Below are positions 8,405-17,616 of a stretch of 64,000 bases of DNA, in pieces. Position numbers and translations under genes: made by a program. The stretch is from an uncultured Colwellia sp. (GTDB taxonomy: Bacteria; Pseudomonadota; Gammaproteobacteria; Enterobacterales; Alteromonadaceae), in NCBI GenBank assembly GCA_913058395.1, contig CAJXQI010000010.1, forward strand, positions 117,861 to 181,860, given 5' to 3'. Every line of letters begins with the position of its first letter. Position 1 is the first letter of the stretch. A model generated the notes under the pieces. That model had not been told where the DNA came from. It saw only the letters and a program-made list of their open reading frames with translations, and made no database searches.

Positions 8405-11400
8405 ATGATTAAAGGACTATCCTCCCAAAGTCGTCTGATGGACATATTTGTCCGTAAGCCTGTGGTGTCGACGGTATTATCGATATTTATTTGTTTAGTG
8501 GGCTTATGGGCTGTTAATGCTATTTCGGTATTACAATTCCCTAAAATTGAAGGTGCTTCGCTAGAAATAACCACTAATTATACTGGTGCTTCTGCGGACG
8601 TAGTTAAAGGTTTTGTTACTGACCCAATTGAACGTGTAGCGTCAACAGTACCAGGTGTTGATTTTGTTGAATCAAGTACTGGCTCAGGGCAAAGTAAAGT
8701 AACGGCTTGGCTGCAGCTTAATCAAAACAGTACTAATGCATTAGCTGAACTAAATACCCGTTTGAATCAAATAAAGTTTGAATTGCCAACTGGCGCTGAA
8801 GATCCATTTGTTACCGTGGTAAGAACGGATAGACCGTTTGCTGTGTTTTATCTCAATGTACTTGCTGAAGGCTCAACCTTAGCGCAAATTACTGATTACC
8901 TAACTCGTGAAATTAACCCGATTATTAATAATATTGAAGGTGTACAAAAAGTTGGTATTGAAGGGGCAAGAACACCAGCTATGCGAGTGTGGCTTGATGC
9001 TGACCGTTTAAATATTTTCAATGTTAGTGCCGATGAAGTTTACCAAGCACTGAGCAACAATAACCGCATCTCTACACTAGGTTATGCAGAAAACGCTCGT
9101 CAAAAAATAGATATTATTGCTAATACTCAAATGTCGTCTGTTGGTGAATTTGAGCAGTTGATCATCAAACAAAGTGACGAAACATTAGTTTATTTAAAAG
9201 ATGTTGCTCGTGTTGAGTATAGCGCTGAAGAAGCCAGTGCCACAGCTCGATTCAACGGTAAAGACACCGTATACATCTCGGTCTGGCCATTACCTGGCGC
9301 CAATGAAATTGCTATTGGTGACAAACTTTATAAAGTGCTAGATGAAATTAATGCCACTTCGCCTGAACTGAAGGTTGATATTGCTTACGACGGCACGCTT
9401 TACATGCGTGATGCCTTGCAAGAAATTGTCACAACATTAATGGAAACTATCGTATTAGTCGGTATTGTTGTTGTCCTTTTGATGGGGTCATTTAGAGCCG
9501 CATTAGTGCCGTTGATTACTATTCCCATTTCCATTCTTGGTGCCATTGCGGCGATTTGGTTGATGGGCTTTAGTTTGAACCTGTTAACAGTATTAGCCAT
9601 AGTATTATCAGTTGGCTTAGTGGTGGATGATGCCATTGTGGTTGTTGAAAATGTTGCTCGACATATGCGTGCAGGTGTTCCTCGTTTGCAAGCAGCATTA
9701 ATGAGCTCTCGACAGCTATTAGTACCTATAATTTCCATGACCTTAACACTTGCTGTGGTTTACGTACCTATTGGCTTTTTGTCTGGTTTAACAGGCGTAC
9801 TGTTTAAAGAATTTGCCTTTACCTTAGCAATTGCCGTCATTATATCTGGCATTGTTGCCGTAACCTTATCACCTATCATGAGTGCTTATGTATCGAGTGA
9901 AGGGGGCAAAGAAGGTAAGTTAACCGTTAAGGTCAATCACGCTTTTGAACACCTGCAAAACTTTTATGGTCGATTACTACAAAAGACTTTTCACTGGCAA
10001 GGGCAGTTATTTTTTCTTGCGCTAATCGTTGCATTATTGGTTGTGCCTTTCTACTTAATGTCAGCAAAAGAACTTGCACCGACTGAAGACCAAAGTAGTG
10101 TGTTTATCGTTGTACAATCACCACCAGATGCTTCCTTACAATATAATGAAGACAATGTTGAAAGTGTGGCGGATGCTTTACTTGAAACCGAAGGTAGTAA
10201 AGAGCTTTGGCAAATTGTTTTAAGCAGCGGTGGTTTTGGTGGCCTTGAGTTTGAAGGTAATGACAAGCGCACAAAAAGCATACAAGAAATGTTACCTGAA
10301 GTTTATGGTCGTTTAACCAACTCTGAAGGCTTAGATCTGTTACCGATATTGCCGTCACCATTGCCAACGGCAGGCCAGTTTGATGTTGAATTAGTTGTTA
10401 AGTCTTCAGCGCCATACAGTGAAATGAAATCTTACGCAGATCAACTCGTCGGCTCTGCGTTTCAAAGCGGACAATTTCTTTATGCTGATACCGATTTAAA
10501 AATTGATTTACCACAAATTGAATTAAAGCTAGACCGTGAAAAAATTGCTGATTTAGGCATGAATGTGTCGTTAGTGAGCAGTCAGTTATCAACTTACCTT
10601 TCAAGCAATTATGTTAATCGCTTTGATGCAAATGGTAAGGCATATCGGGTTATTCCGATGGTGGCAGATAACATTACATCACAGCCAGAGAAAATATTAG
10701 ATTTAACCGTGAAAACACCATCAGGTGCGTTAATTCCGGTGTCAGCATTTACCGAAATTAACTATCGTACTGTACCGAGAACTTTAGGTTCATTCGGTCA
10801 GCAAAATTCTTTTAGAATCTATGGCGGTATTTTACCTGGGGTTACTAAAGAACAAGCATTACAAACGTTAGAAACTGAAGCGGCGAATATTTTACCGCAT
10901 AACTATAACTTAGATTATGCGGGTGAATCGCGACAAATAAGAACGGAAGGCAATAGCCTCATTACCGTAATGGGCATTTCGTTAATGATTGTTTTCTTGG
11001 TATTGGCAATTCAGTTTAATAGCTATCGAGATCCTTTAGTTATCTTGCTTGGTTGTGTGCCTTTAGCGTTATCAGGCGCGTTATTACTGCCATTTTTAGA
11101 GCTAACTACTATCAACATATATTCGCAAATTGGCTTGGTGACTTTGGTTGGCTTAATCGCTAAAAATGGCATTTTGATTGTTGAATTTGCTAATCATTTG
11201 CAAGAAGAAGGTAAGTGCAAGTTTGACGCAGTTATTGAGTCGGCCACAACACGTTTACGACCAATATTAATGACCACAGCCGCGACGATACTTGGTCACT
11301 TCCCATTAGTGTTAGTTACTGGTGCTGGCGCTGAAGCTCGAAATAGTATTGGTATTATTTTAGTGGCGGGTATGGCAATCGGTACGTTCTTTACCTTGTT

Positions 11401-11518
11401 TGTTTTACCTGTGTTCTATTTATGGATAGCTGAAAACCGTAGTGCTTGTACTACCCATGATTTAGCGAAAGAATCTACTGATACTAAAATTAAACAGCCT
11501 TTGAAGAATGCTTCTTAA
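8405..11518 (+). CDS. RND efflux permease (AcrB/MexF/MexI-like, HAE1 family)
   Basis: At 1037 residues this is a full-length RND transporter. One N-terminal membrane helix precedes the first periplasmic porter domain. Then comes a helix cluster with the proton-relay motif GLVVDDAIVVVENV (paired Asp), a second porter domain and a second helix cluster (GLIAKNGILIVEFAN). It exports drugs or redox-active small molecules using the proton gradient. GATAGGAA precedes the ATG. The SoxR promoter upstream of its operon suggests substrates such as quinones or phenazine-like compounds, by analogy with SoxR-controlled mexGHI-opmD of Pseudomonas. Confidence 0.95.
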   Translation: MIKGLSSQSRLMDIFVRKPVVSTVLSIFICLVGLWAVNAISVLQFPKIEGASLEITTNYTGASADVVKGFVTDPIERVASTVPGVDFVESSTGSGQSKVTAWLQLNQNSTNALAELNTRLNQIKFELPTGAEDPFVTVVRTDRPFAVFYLNVLAEGSTLAQITDYLTREINPIINNIEGVQKVGIEGARTPAMRVWLDADRLNIFNVSADEVYQALSNNNRISTLGYAENARQKIDIIANTQMSSVGEFEQLIIKQSDETLVYLKDVARVEYSAEEASATARFNGKDTVYISVWPLPGANEIAIGDKLYKVLDEINATSPELKVDIAYDGTLYMRDALQEIVTTLMETIVLVGIVVVLLMGSFRAALVPLITIPISILGAIAAIWLMGFSLNLLTVLAIVLSVGLVVDDAIVVVENVARHMRAGVPRLQAALMSSRQLLVPIISMTLTLAVVYVPIGFLSGLTGVLFKEFAFTLAIAVIISGIVAVTLSPIMSAYVSSEGGKEGKLTVKVNHAFEHLQNFYGRLLQKTFHWQGQLFFLALIVALLVVPFYLMSAKELAPTEDQSSVFIVVQSPPDASLQYNEDNVESVADALLETEGSKELWQIVLSSGGFGGLEFEGNDKRTKSIQEMLPEVYGRLTNSEGLDLLPILPSPLPTAGQFDVELVVKSSAPYSEMKSYADQLVGSAFQSGQFLYADTDLKIDLPQIELKLDREKIADLGMNVSLVSSQLSTYLSSNYVNRFDANGKAYRVIPMVADNITSQPEKILDLTVKTPSGALIPVSAFTEINYRTVPRTLGSFGQQNSFRIYGGILPGVTKEQALQTLETEAANILPHNYNLDYAGESRQIRTEGNSLITVMGISLMIVFLVLAIQFNSYRDPLVILLGCVPLALSGALLLPFLELTTINIYSQIGLVTLVGLIAKNGILIVEFANHLQEEGKCKFDAVIESATTRLRPILMTTAATILGHFPLVLVTGAGAEARNSIGIILVAGMAIGTFFTLFVLPVFYLWIAENRSACTTHDLAKESTDTKIKQPLKNAS

Positions 11519-11545
11519 GCAAGGCTTTAAATAGAGCCGTGTAAT

Positions 11546-11579
11546 AAAACCGAAAAGTTGTGAAGCTTTTCGGTTTTTT
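11546..11579 (+). terminator. Terminator of the efflux operon
   Basis: CCGAAAAG (11550-11557) pairs with CTTTTCGG (11566-11573), extended by an A/T stem and followed by a run of six T. Confidence 0.9.
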
Positions 11580-11637
11580 ATATTCAAGAATCGTGTATTA
11601 CGCGAGCCCATGAATGCGCAGGAGCGTATATATATTG

Positions 11638-12621
11638 TTACCGAGACTGTTCTTTTTCTAATAGCTCCATTAGCCCGACCAAAGCTACAAAAAGTACTGC
11701 TCCGACAGGCCAAATTATCCAAGTTACTGCCCAATTCATTGTCCATAAGCTCCAGCCAAGAAATATAGCGACAAGTAAAGGCCAGTAAAACGCAGCGAGC
11801 TTTTCCGCTCTTTTAGTGCGCTTACTTTTTTCTGTATCTACCCCAGTATCTTTTAGAATACTGTTGTATGCGTCGTATTGAGCTGATATCGGTGCGACAA
11901 TATAAATCCCTGCCGCTATCATGAGGATCAGGACAATTAACATCATTAAAACGACATCACTGCCATTAGAAAACATGCTAACGACCATCAGCGGCACAAA
12001 ACTGACAATGAATAGGAATATACCGATTGATAGCCTTTTATTGTAGCTGGGTTTAAATTTTTGTAGTTTTTCTTTGAAAACACTGTGCACGCCATAGGCC
12101 AACTCAAACTCTTCATTGTCTATAACTTCTGCATCACTTTCATATTGGTTGGTTTTTATAAAAAAGCTTACTGCGATAGACACCATGACCAAAATGCTAA
12201 CAACACCTATTGCTATTGCGATATCGTCAGTCAGGCCTAACTTGCTGGTTTCAGCCATTGCTAAAAAGAAAAATAGCGGTATTACAGAACATACACAAAG
12301 CATTACGCCTTTGGTAACTATGTTTGAAACTTCTATTTTAGTTTCAACGTACTTTGTTGCCTGCTCTAAACTCACTTGGAGAATATTAGCGTCTTTACTT
12401 TCATCGCTAGAGTTGAATGCTTCATGTTCGTCTTTTAATAAAAAGTCAGTAGAAACGTCAAAAATTTCAGCTAGCTTAATTATTCTATTTAAATCAGGAA
12501 TGCTATTCGTACTTTCCCATTTAGATACTGACTGTCGAGAAATATTCATTTTTTCTGCCAGCTCTTCCTGTGACCAGCCCAGCTGTTTCCTTAATCTGAT
12601 AATTTTATCTGCTAATATCAT
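11638..12621 (-). CDS. XRE-family regulator with six C-terminal membrane segments
   Basis: Residues 4-62 form a Cro/C1-type helix-turn-helix (SQEELAEKMNISRQSVSKWE). The rest contains about six hydrophobic segments (roughly 102-122, 133-155, 197-216, 222-245, 277-293 and 298-318). It is therefore a membrane-tethered DNA-binding protein. Similar architectures sense envelope state or small molecules, but no ligand domain is recognisable here. AAGGAAAA lies before the ATG. It is a single gene between the pump and soxR, and no link to either is proven. Confidence 0.85.
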   Translation of the reverse strand: MILADKIIRLRKQLGWSQEELAEKMNISRQSVSKWESTNSIPDLNRIIKLAEIFDVSTDFLLKDEHEAFNSSDESKDANILQVSLEQATKYVETKIEVSNIVTKGVMLCVCSVIPLFFFLAMAETSKLGLTDDIAIAIGVVSILVMVSIAVSFFIKTNQYESDAEVIDNEEFELAYGVHSVFKEKLQKFKPSYNKRLSIGIFLFIVSFVPLMVVSMFSNGSDVVLMMLIVLILMIAAGIYIVAPISAQYDAYNSILKDTGVDTEKSKRTKRAEKLAAFYWPLLVAIFLGWSLWTMNWAVTWIIWPVGAVLFVALVGLMELLEKEQSR

Positions 12622-12849
12622 AAGGGTTTTCCTTTGTTAATTTTTGAGCTGCAATCTTAGGAAATCAGTTAGTTGCAAACTAGCAAGTCAAGTTGTTAAT
12701 TTGTCAACCAGCGGTTGCAATTGTACTATCTAACTAAAATTTAATGCTTTTTTTAAGCTCGAAAACAAGTTTTATTATTGAATGCCGACTTTAAATACAA
12801 TGCTAACAATAAAACTAAACTGCGACTTTTCAGCTTAATATAGTGAGTT

Positions 12850-13350
12850 CTAACTACTTTTAGTTAAACACGTATCACCTTCTGATGACGCATCTTCGTA
12901 TTCAACACCATCTGGTTTGAGGTGAGGGCCGGGGCCTAAGTCACCTAATGTGTCATACGGGTTGGCCAATCTGCAACGGTCAATTGATAAACAACCACAA
13001 CCAATACAGCTATCAAGATTATCGCGCAAGGCAATAAGTTGGTTGATGCGTTCGTCAAGTTGATTGTGCCATTGCTTTGAAAGTCGGCTCCAATCTTCGA
13101 GGGTTACGGTTTTATTGTCTGGAATAGTCGCTAACGCTTCTTTGATTTCTTTTAGCTGAACCCCAGACTTTTGAGCAATTTTTATCACTGATATTTTTCG
13201 TAAAACATCACGAGAAAAGCGACGATGATTGCTGGAATTTCGATGCGAACAAATGAGTCCTTTGTTCTCATAAAAGTGAATTGAAGAAATTGTGACGCCG
13301 CTGCGTTTTGACACTTCACCAATGGAAAGATCTGTTTTAATTTTATTCAT
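12850..13350 (-). CDS. soxR: Redox-sensitive transcriptional activator SoxR
   Basis: The 166-residue protein has a MerR-type winged helix (about 8-75, with HFYENKGLI), a dimerisation helix and the diagnostic [2Fe-2S] cluster motif. That motif reads CIGCGCLSIDRC, giving cysteines 115, 118, 120 and 126. SoxR is activated when redox-cycling compounds or nitric oxide oxidise the cluster. The C-terminal tail after the cluster is slightly longer than in E. coli. The open frame extends to a TTG at 13368, but that codon lies within the operator, so ATG 13350 is chosen. The efflux operon has a matching SoxR box. No soxS gene is seen, consistent with the direct SoxR regulation known outside the enteric bacteria. 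Confidence 0.95.
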   Translation of the reverse strand: MNKIKTDLSIGEVSKRSGVTISSIHFYENKGLICSHRNSSNHRRFSRDVLRKISVIKIAQKSGVQLKEIKEALATIPDNKTVTLEDWSRLSKQWHNQLDERINQLIALRDNLDSCIGCGCLSIDRCRLANPYDTLGDLGPGPHLKPDGVEYEDASSEGDTCLTKSS

Positions 13351-13358
13351 AATGAGCT

Positions 13359-13389
13359 TGAACCTCAATTAAGGTTGAGGTGATATCAT
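13359..13389 (+). promoter_or_regulatory. SoxR box upstream of soxR
   Basis: CCTCAATTAAGGTTGAGG (13363-13380) carries both SoxR half-sites. Promoter hexamers with the MerR-type 19-bp spacer fit only the plus strand: TTGAAC (13359-13364) and TATCAT (13384-13389). That direction leads away from soxR. On the soxR side the box overlaps the expected leader, so binding would also allow autoregulation. Confidence 0.8.
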
Positions 13390-13418
13390 AACAATGAATG
13401 TGATAAACAATAAACAAA

Positions 13419-13444
13419 AAGGGCCACGTTTTACCGTAGCCCTT
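13419..13444 (-). terminator. Terminator of the DUF4198 operon
   Basis: AAGGGCCACG and CGTAGCCCTT pair with one mismatch. On the minus strand the hairpin is followed by TTTTTGTTT. Confidence 0.75.
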
Positions 13445-13474
13445 CCTTAAATACTTATATTTTAAGGAAACATT

Positions 13475-14281
13475 CTATTGTAGTTGTACTTCAAAGGTAA
13501 GGAATACGCCGCCGTGTTCCTTGTCAGCAAGTGTTTTGTTTTTTGCATCTTGTTCATGCTCAGCAATCAGTAAGTAACGGCCAGCATGCATTGGCGTAAA
13601 AGTAATTTCGCCTTTGTTATTACTTTTCATTGTTAATGTTTCTGGGTTGTTTCTGTAACGAGCACCATCACGGGTGATTTCAACTTCGACGCCCGATTGC
13701 ACTTTGCCATTGTAAGTAAATACGAAAGTTGCGGGTTCATTTTCTACCACTTCTGAAGGATGTGTTTTAGGTAATAATTCTAAGAATTTACCATCAATTG
13801 CATAATTCTCAGAGGGATTGTTCATGGTGATGTAGCTTTCAATTCGCGTAAGGCCGTAGGCGGTTTGCAGGCTAGTTGCGTTTGCTGGCACTAATGATTT
13901 TAATTCCATTTTATTTACGCGAGCACGGTGGCGTTTATCACCTACTTTGTAAGTTGAAAAGTAACTAGGTGTTGAATTATTGGTAATTTTATATGTACCG
14001 CTTTCTTCGACAAAATAATCAGCCACTGATTTTCTATGAGCTTTGTATGCAGAAGAAGGACGTGATTTTTTACCCGATGGCGTTAAAATGCTTAGTGGGT
14101 CGATACTCAGTGCTTTATCAACATTAAACACTTCATTTGACGCTGTAGCGTCTAATGTTACCCACTCTCCACGCTCTGAAGAAAGTGTGAAATGGCTTGG
14201 TAATATCCAGCGTGAATGTGCGCTAACTTGGCTACTAACGGCAAGGGCTAGCATCACTAATGTTGCTTTTTTTAAATTCAT
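13475..14281 (-). CDS. Periplasmic DUF4198 (NikM/CbiK-like) protein
   Basis: The 268-residue protein has a signal peptide (about 1-21, ending QVSA). The mature form begins HSRWILPSHF, and the conserved early His and the all-beta fold are typical of DUF4198 proteins, which occur with metal-uptake genes. A carboxypeptidase-regulatory-like beta domain (about 175-265, with the GEITFTPMHAGRYLL pattern) ends the protein. It is last in a four-gene cluster with the TonB receptor, PepSY and DUF2271 genes, which suggests a periplasmic role in metal (probably iron) uptake. The biochemical role is unknown. Confidence 0.85.
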   Translation of the reverse strand: MNLKKATLVMLALAVSSQVSAHSRWILPSHFTLSSERGEWVTLDATASNEVFNVDKALSIDPLSILTPSGKKSRPSSAYKAHRKSVADYFVEESGTYKITNNSTPSYFSTYKVGDKRHRARVNKMELKSLVPANATSLQTAYGLTRIESYITMNNPSENYAIDGKFLELLPKTHPSEVVENEPATFVFTYNGKVQSGVEVEITRDGARYRNNPETLTMKSNNKGEITFTPMHAGRYLLIAEHEQDAKNKTLADKEHGGVFLTFEVQLQ

Positions 14282-14291
14282 GTTTTTGCTC

Positions 14292-14837
14292 CTAAGGGGT
14301 AACAGTAAAAGTAATTGCGCCAGTTTCAGCGGTTTCTTTTAAGGTGAATTGTTGAGTTTGATTGTTTAAAGAAAACTTTTGCTTAAGTAGTGCTCTACCA
14401 CCTTTTTCGCGAACAACTTCGATATAAAGGGTGTAGTCACCTTCGGTAAGTGCGTGTTGTTCATCATCGGTAAGCTTGAACGAAAGTGGGAAACTACCAG
14501 CAGCATGTGTTGCTGAGGTAATTGCATCAACTAATTCAGCATCTTTCCTGCCGACGTTCCGCCACCAGCGACGAATATCTTTTAACCATTTAGGCTCTTT
14601 ACGCCAAAGTAGCAGTGTGCGAACTGATTTTCTGTTGTTGTTTTCAAGCCAAGCCGCTACGTAAGGTGGGTGATATTCACCTTGTTGCTGTTTAAGTTCG
14701 AGGTTTATTGCTAGTGTGCCTGTACTGCTTCCATGTGCTTGAGATGATTGTGAAACGGATAGCAATAGCAAGAAAAAAATCAATAAAATAACTTTGATGG
14801 CGCGATGTGAAAATAATGTATTCATCAGGTTTATCAT
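14292..14837 (-). CDS. DUF2271 periplasmic protein
   Basis: The 181-residue protein has an N-terminal hydrophobic export segment (about 12-34, ending SQAHG). A DUF2271 domain follows (HPPYVAAWLEN, then TLLLWRKEPKWLKDIRRWW and a late GDYTLYIEVVREKGG). The domain is known from proteins found beside PepSY proteins and TonB receptors. AAGGAAC lies just before the ATG. Its start is 7 bp beyond the end of the PepSY gene, so the two are co-translated or tightly coupled. Its job in the cluster is unknown. Confidence 0.85.
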   Translation of the reverse strand: MINLMNTLFSHRAIKVILLIFFLLLLSVSQSSQAHGSSTGTLAINLELKQQQGEYHPPYVAAWLENNNRKSVRTLLLWRKEPKWLKDIRRWWRNVGRKDAELVDAITSATHAAGSFPLSFKLTDDEQHALTEGDYTLYIEVVREKGGRALLKQKFSLNNQTQQFTLKETAETGAITFTVTP

Positions 14838-14843
14838 GTTCCT

Positions 14844-15443
14844 TTAGGCTAAGTAAATAATGCTGAATAAGGCAAAAATAGTGCTGCCAATACTGAGCAG
14901 TAATGTTCTGCGAAAGCGCTTTTGTGGCATTGCTAAAATAAAGCCCGTAATGGCGAAAATAATAAAAAGTAGACTAGAAAGATCAATGATCCAGCCCCAA
15001 AAATTGCTAGTGTTTCGGCCTTTATGTAAGTCATTTAGCACTGCCCACCAACCGTAATGAGTTTGTTCAAAAAATACCTCTCCAGAAGCTAAGTCAACAG
15101 ACACACTGGCACTTTCACCTGCTTGCTTGATGCTATAGAACAATTCTCCAGACATTAATTCGACGTTAGCGTTGGCTAATGAAATAGCTAAAGTCTGTTC
15201 TAGCTCAGTGGTGATTTTTTGCTGTTGCTGATTACTAATTTCGTCATTTTCTAAAAAGAGTTTTTGTACACTTTCAATGGTGGCTTCTATTTCTATAACT
15301 TGCGGTTGGTGATCTCTAAACCACTCAGGGTGATTAAGTGTTATTCCTGTAACTGAGAAAAATAGCAGCAAAGTTAGCAAGGCCATAGAAACATAAACAT
15401 GTATCAATCGTGCTAGGTTTAGCGTTTTTTTTGATGGCTTCAT
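14844..15443 (-). CDS. PepSY-associated membrane protein
   Basis: The 199-residue protein has an N-terminal membrane helix (about 10-33, with the HVYVSMALLTLLLFFSVTGITLNHPEWF signature region). A periplasmic part of about 100 residues follows, and two helices near the C terminus flank the NDLHKGRNTSNFWGWIIDLS stretch. This is the compact form of the PepSY-TM family, whose larger members act in siderophore reduction or uptake. Position directly downstream of the TonB receptor supports an iron-related role. The sequence alone does not show a redox cofactor. Confidence 0.87.
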   Translation of the reverse strand: MKPSKKTLNLARLIHVYVSMALLTLLLFFSVTGITLNHPEWFRDHQPQVIEIEATIESVQKLFLENDEISNQQQQKITTELEQTLAISLANANVELMSGELFYSIKQAGESASVSVDLASGEVFFEQTHYGWWAVLNDLHKGRNTSNFWGWIIDLSSLLFIIFAITGFILAMPQKRFRRTLLLSIGSTIFALFSIIYLA

Positions 15444-15500
15444 TACTGCGGTTTCTTGTTGGGTAATAATTCTTGAGGATTAATAGCGTTGATCTTTAAA

Positions 15501-15536
15501 AAGGCACAGCGCGCAAAAAAATGCATGCTGTGCCTT
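15501..15536 (-). terminator. Terminator downstream of the TonB receptor
   Basis: AAGGCACAGC pairs with GCTGTGCCTT around a 16-base loop. On the minus strand a T run follows. Some read-through must occur if the PepSY gene shares the promoter. Confidence 0.75.
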
Positions 15537-15546
15537 ATGCTTATAG

Positions 15547-17616
15547 CTAGAACGCTAGCTGAGCTGCTAAACGAAAGCTAATACCATCAGCCGCTGTTAC
15601 ACTACTAGTGCCACCACCAATAAGGTACTTCTTGTCTAGTAAATTATTGATGTTAAAGCGTAGGTTAAGCTCATGGTTGTCTATATCCATTTGATATGTT
15701 GCGCCAACATCAATGCGAGTGTAGCTGTCTTTTTTGATAGTATTTGCGCTATCAGCAAAGCGTGAACCTTCATAAAATGCACCAGCATTAAAAGCTAGCG
15801 TGTCGGTAAGTTCATAACGAGACCATAAAGCCGCAGACCATTCAGGAACATCGGTAGGTGTTTTTCCTTGATAATTTTCGTCTTTCTCATATTCTGCGTC
15901 GATATTAATTAATGAAGACATGATAAATAATTTATCGTTTATCGCACCTTGCGCGCCAAGCTCAAAACCTTTATGGCGTTGTTCACCTGCTTGTGTTGTA
16001 CGAGATTCAAAGTCAGGATGGTCGATATCTTCACTGATTAACTTGCCTGTTTTACTGATATCAAAAATAGCACCACTTAATAAAAGCCTGTCATCAACTA
16101 ACTGCCATTTAATACCTATTTCACTTTGCTTCGACTCCATTGCATCTAGTTTCATGCCATGGTTAATATCGTCTTCATTGTTTAAAGTTTCACTTCTTTG
16201 CGGTTCAAAACCTTCGGTGTAGCTGTAATAAACAGTTGCTTGTTCAGAAGGGTGATAAAGCACGCCAAACTTAGGTGAAAATGACTCACTATCGGCGTTT
16301 TCTTTGTTTTGTTTATCGTAACGGCCACCGAAAGATACTTGCCAGTTATCATTTAAAGTCACTAAATCTTGTAAGTAAACACCGTAGTAGTCATATTCGC
16401 TTGTATATAAAGTATCGTCATCTCTATAGTCAATATCAGGTTTAACTGGTTCGTTTTGACCGGCAGAATAAGTCACTGATGAAGCTTTAACTTTTAGTTG
16501 ACCGTAGTAATAATCGAGAGAGTTTGCGCCGATTAATAGTTGGTGTTCAACACCTGCAAATTCGAATTCGCCCGTAAAATCAATGAATTTAGTGGTGAAC
16601 TGCCAATCATCAAAACGATCATATGGATTTGATGTGTACTCATCACCTTCGTTAAAGCCAGATGGCTTTTTAGCGGCAGACTCAAAGCGTTCACGTTCAA
16701 ATGTTTGTTTGTTATACCCGATAGCTACTTGCCAATTATCATTAATATTGTAATTAATATCTGCGCCGTAATTTTCAACGTCAATATCAGTGAACGCCCA
16801 AGACATGTCACGAATAGTTTTACGGTCGCCAATTAAATCGCCGTCTTCATTTAACCAACCGCCAGTATCCAAACCAGCTTTATCATTGGTGTAGTCATAA
16901 TGTACGCGCAGAGAAAGATCATCTGATACGTCATAATCAACAACTAAAGCGCCTAGAAAACGATCGCGTTCACGTTGGTCACCATTTTGATATTCACGTT
17001 GATAAGTAACATCTTGCTTAACCAAGTTGGCACGATATCTAAGAGACTCTTCATCGTTTAATGCACCACCCGCGTCTAAAGTGAAACGAGTTGAACCTTC
17101 TTGGTCAGTATCTGCGCCGATGTTAAACAATGCTCTTGCTGTTGGCTTCTTAGTTACCATATTAACTAAGCCACCAGGGCCTGATTGACCATATAAAATA
17201 CTAGAAGGGCCTTTAATGACTTCCACGCTTTCTAATGTTTCTATTGGTTGTTGGTAATGCGACCAATGCTGATGTCCGTCACGTAAATAACCGTTTGATG
17301 AGCTTAATTCAAAGCCTCTTAGGTTAAAAACTTCACGGTTACGCTGTTTTGAACCCGCTGAAAGACTAGCGTCGTTAGTTAGTACTTCACCTAAAGTTGT
17401 CGCCAATTGTTCTTCAACAATCGTTCTTGGAATTACCGTTACTGATTGCGCAGTCTCAAGTAATGAGGCATCAGTACGCATAGCACCTTTTGCTTCATCT
17501 ACTTTGTAATCATTAAAATAACTGCCGGTAACTTCGATAACCTCTATCGAATTGCTGTTAGCATGGGCTAGTGGCATGGCCATAGAAAGTGCTAAAAACA
17601 GCGGTGAGTACTTCAT
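15547..17616 (-). CDS. TonB-dependent siderophore receptor
   Basis: The 689-residue outer-membrane receptor has a signal peptide (about 1-19, ending AHA). A TonB-box-like VIEVTGS lies near the mature N terminus. The plug domain (about 40-160) holds TAQSVTVIPRTIVEEQ, NLRGFELSS and VIKGPSSILYGQSGPGGLVNMVTKKP, and a 22-strand barrel ends in a C-terminal aromatic residue (AAQLAF). The plug motifs place it with the ferric-siderophore receptors. The frame extends upstream by 20 codons, but the ATG at 17616 has GGAG in front and begins the signal peptide. A candidate Fur box lies about 75 bp upstream of that start. Confidence 0.93.
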   Translation of the reverse strand: MKYSPLFLALSMAMPLAHANSNSIEVIEVTGSYFNDYKVDEAKGAMRTDASLLETAQSVTVIPRTIVEEQLATTLGEVLTNDASLSAGSKQRNREVFNLRGFELSSSNGYLRDGHQHWSHYQQPIETLESVEVIKGPSSILYGQSGPGGLVNMVTKKPTARALFNIGADTDQEGSTRFTLDAGGALNDEESLRYRANLVKQDVTYQREYQNGDQRERDRFLGALVVDYDVSDDLSLRVHYDYTNDKAGLDTGGWLNEDGDLIGDRKTIRDMSWAFTDIDVENYGADINYNINDNWQVAIGYNKQTFERERFESAAKKPSGFNEGDEYTSNPYDRFDDWQFTTKFIDFTGEFEFAGVEHQLLIGANSLDYYYGQLKVKASSVTYSAGQNEPVKPDIDYRDDDTLYTSEYDYYGVYLQDLVTLNDNWQVSFGGRYDKQNKENADSESFSPKFGVLYHPSEQATVYYSYTEGFEPQRSETLNNEDDINHGMKLDAMESKQSEIGIKWQLVDDRLLLSGAIFDISKTGKLISEDIDHPDFESRTTQAGEQRHKGFELGAQGAINDKLFIMSSLINIDAEYEKDENYQGKTPTDVPEWSAALWSRYELTDTLAFNAGAFYEGSRFADSANTIKKDSYTRIDVGATYQMDIDNHELNLRFNINNLLDKKYLIGGGTSSVTAADGISFRLAAQLAF

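Noticed and set aside
9400..10604. Several minus-strand frames inside the RND permease gene
   Set aside because: All are short antisense shadows of a full-length, well-recognised transporter gene.
12116..12640. 174-codon plus-strand frame
   Set aside because: It is antisense to the membrane XRE regulator, whose domains are clear.
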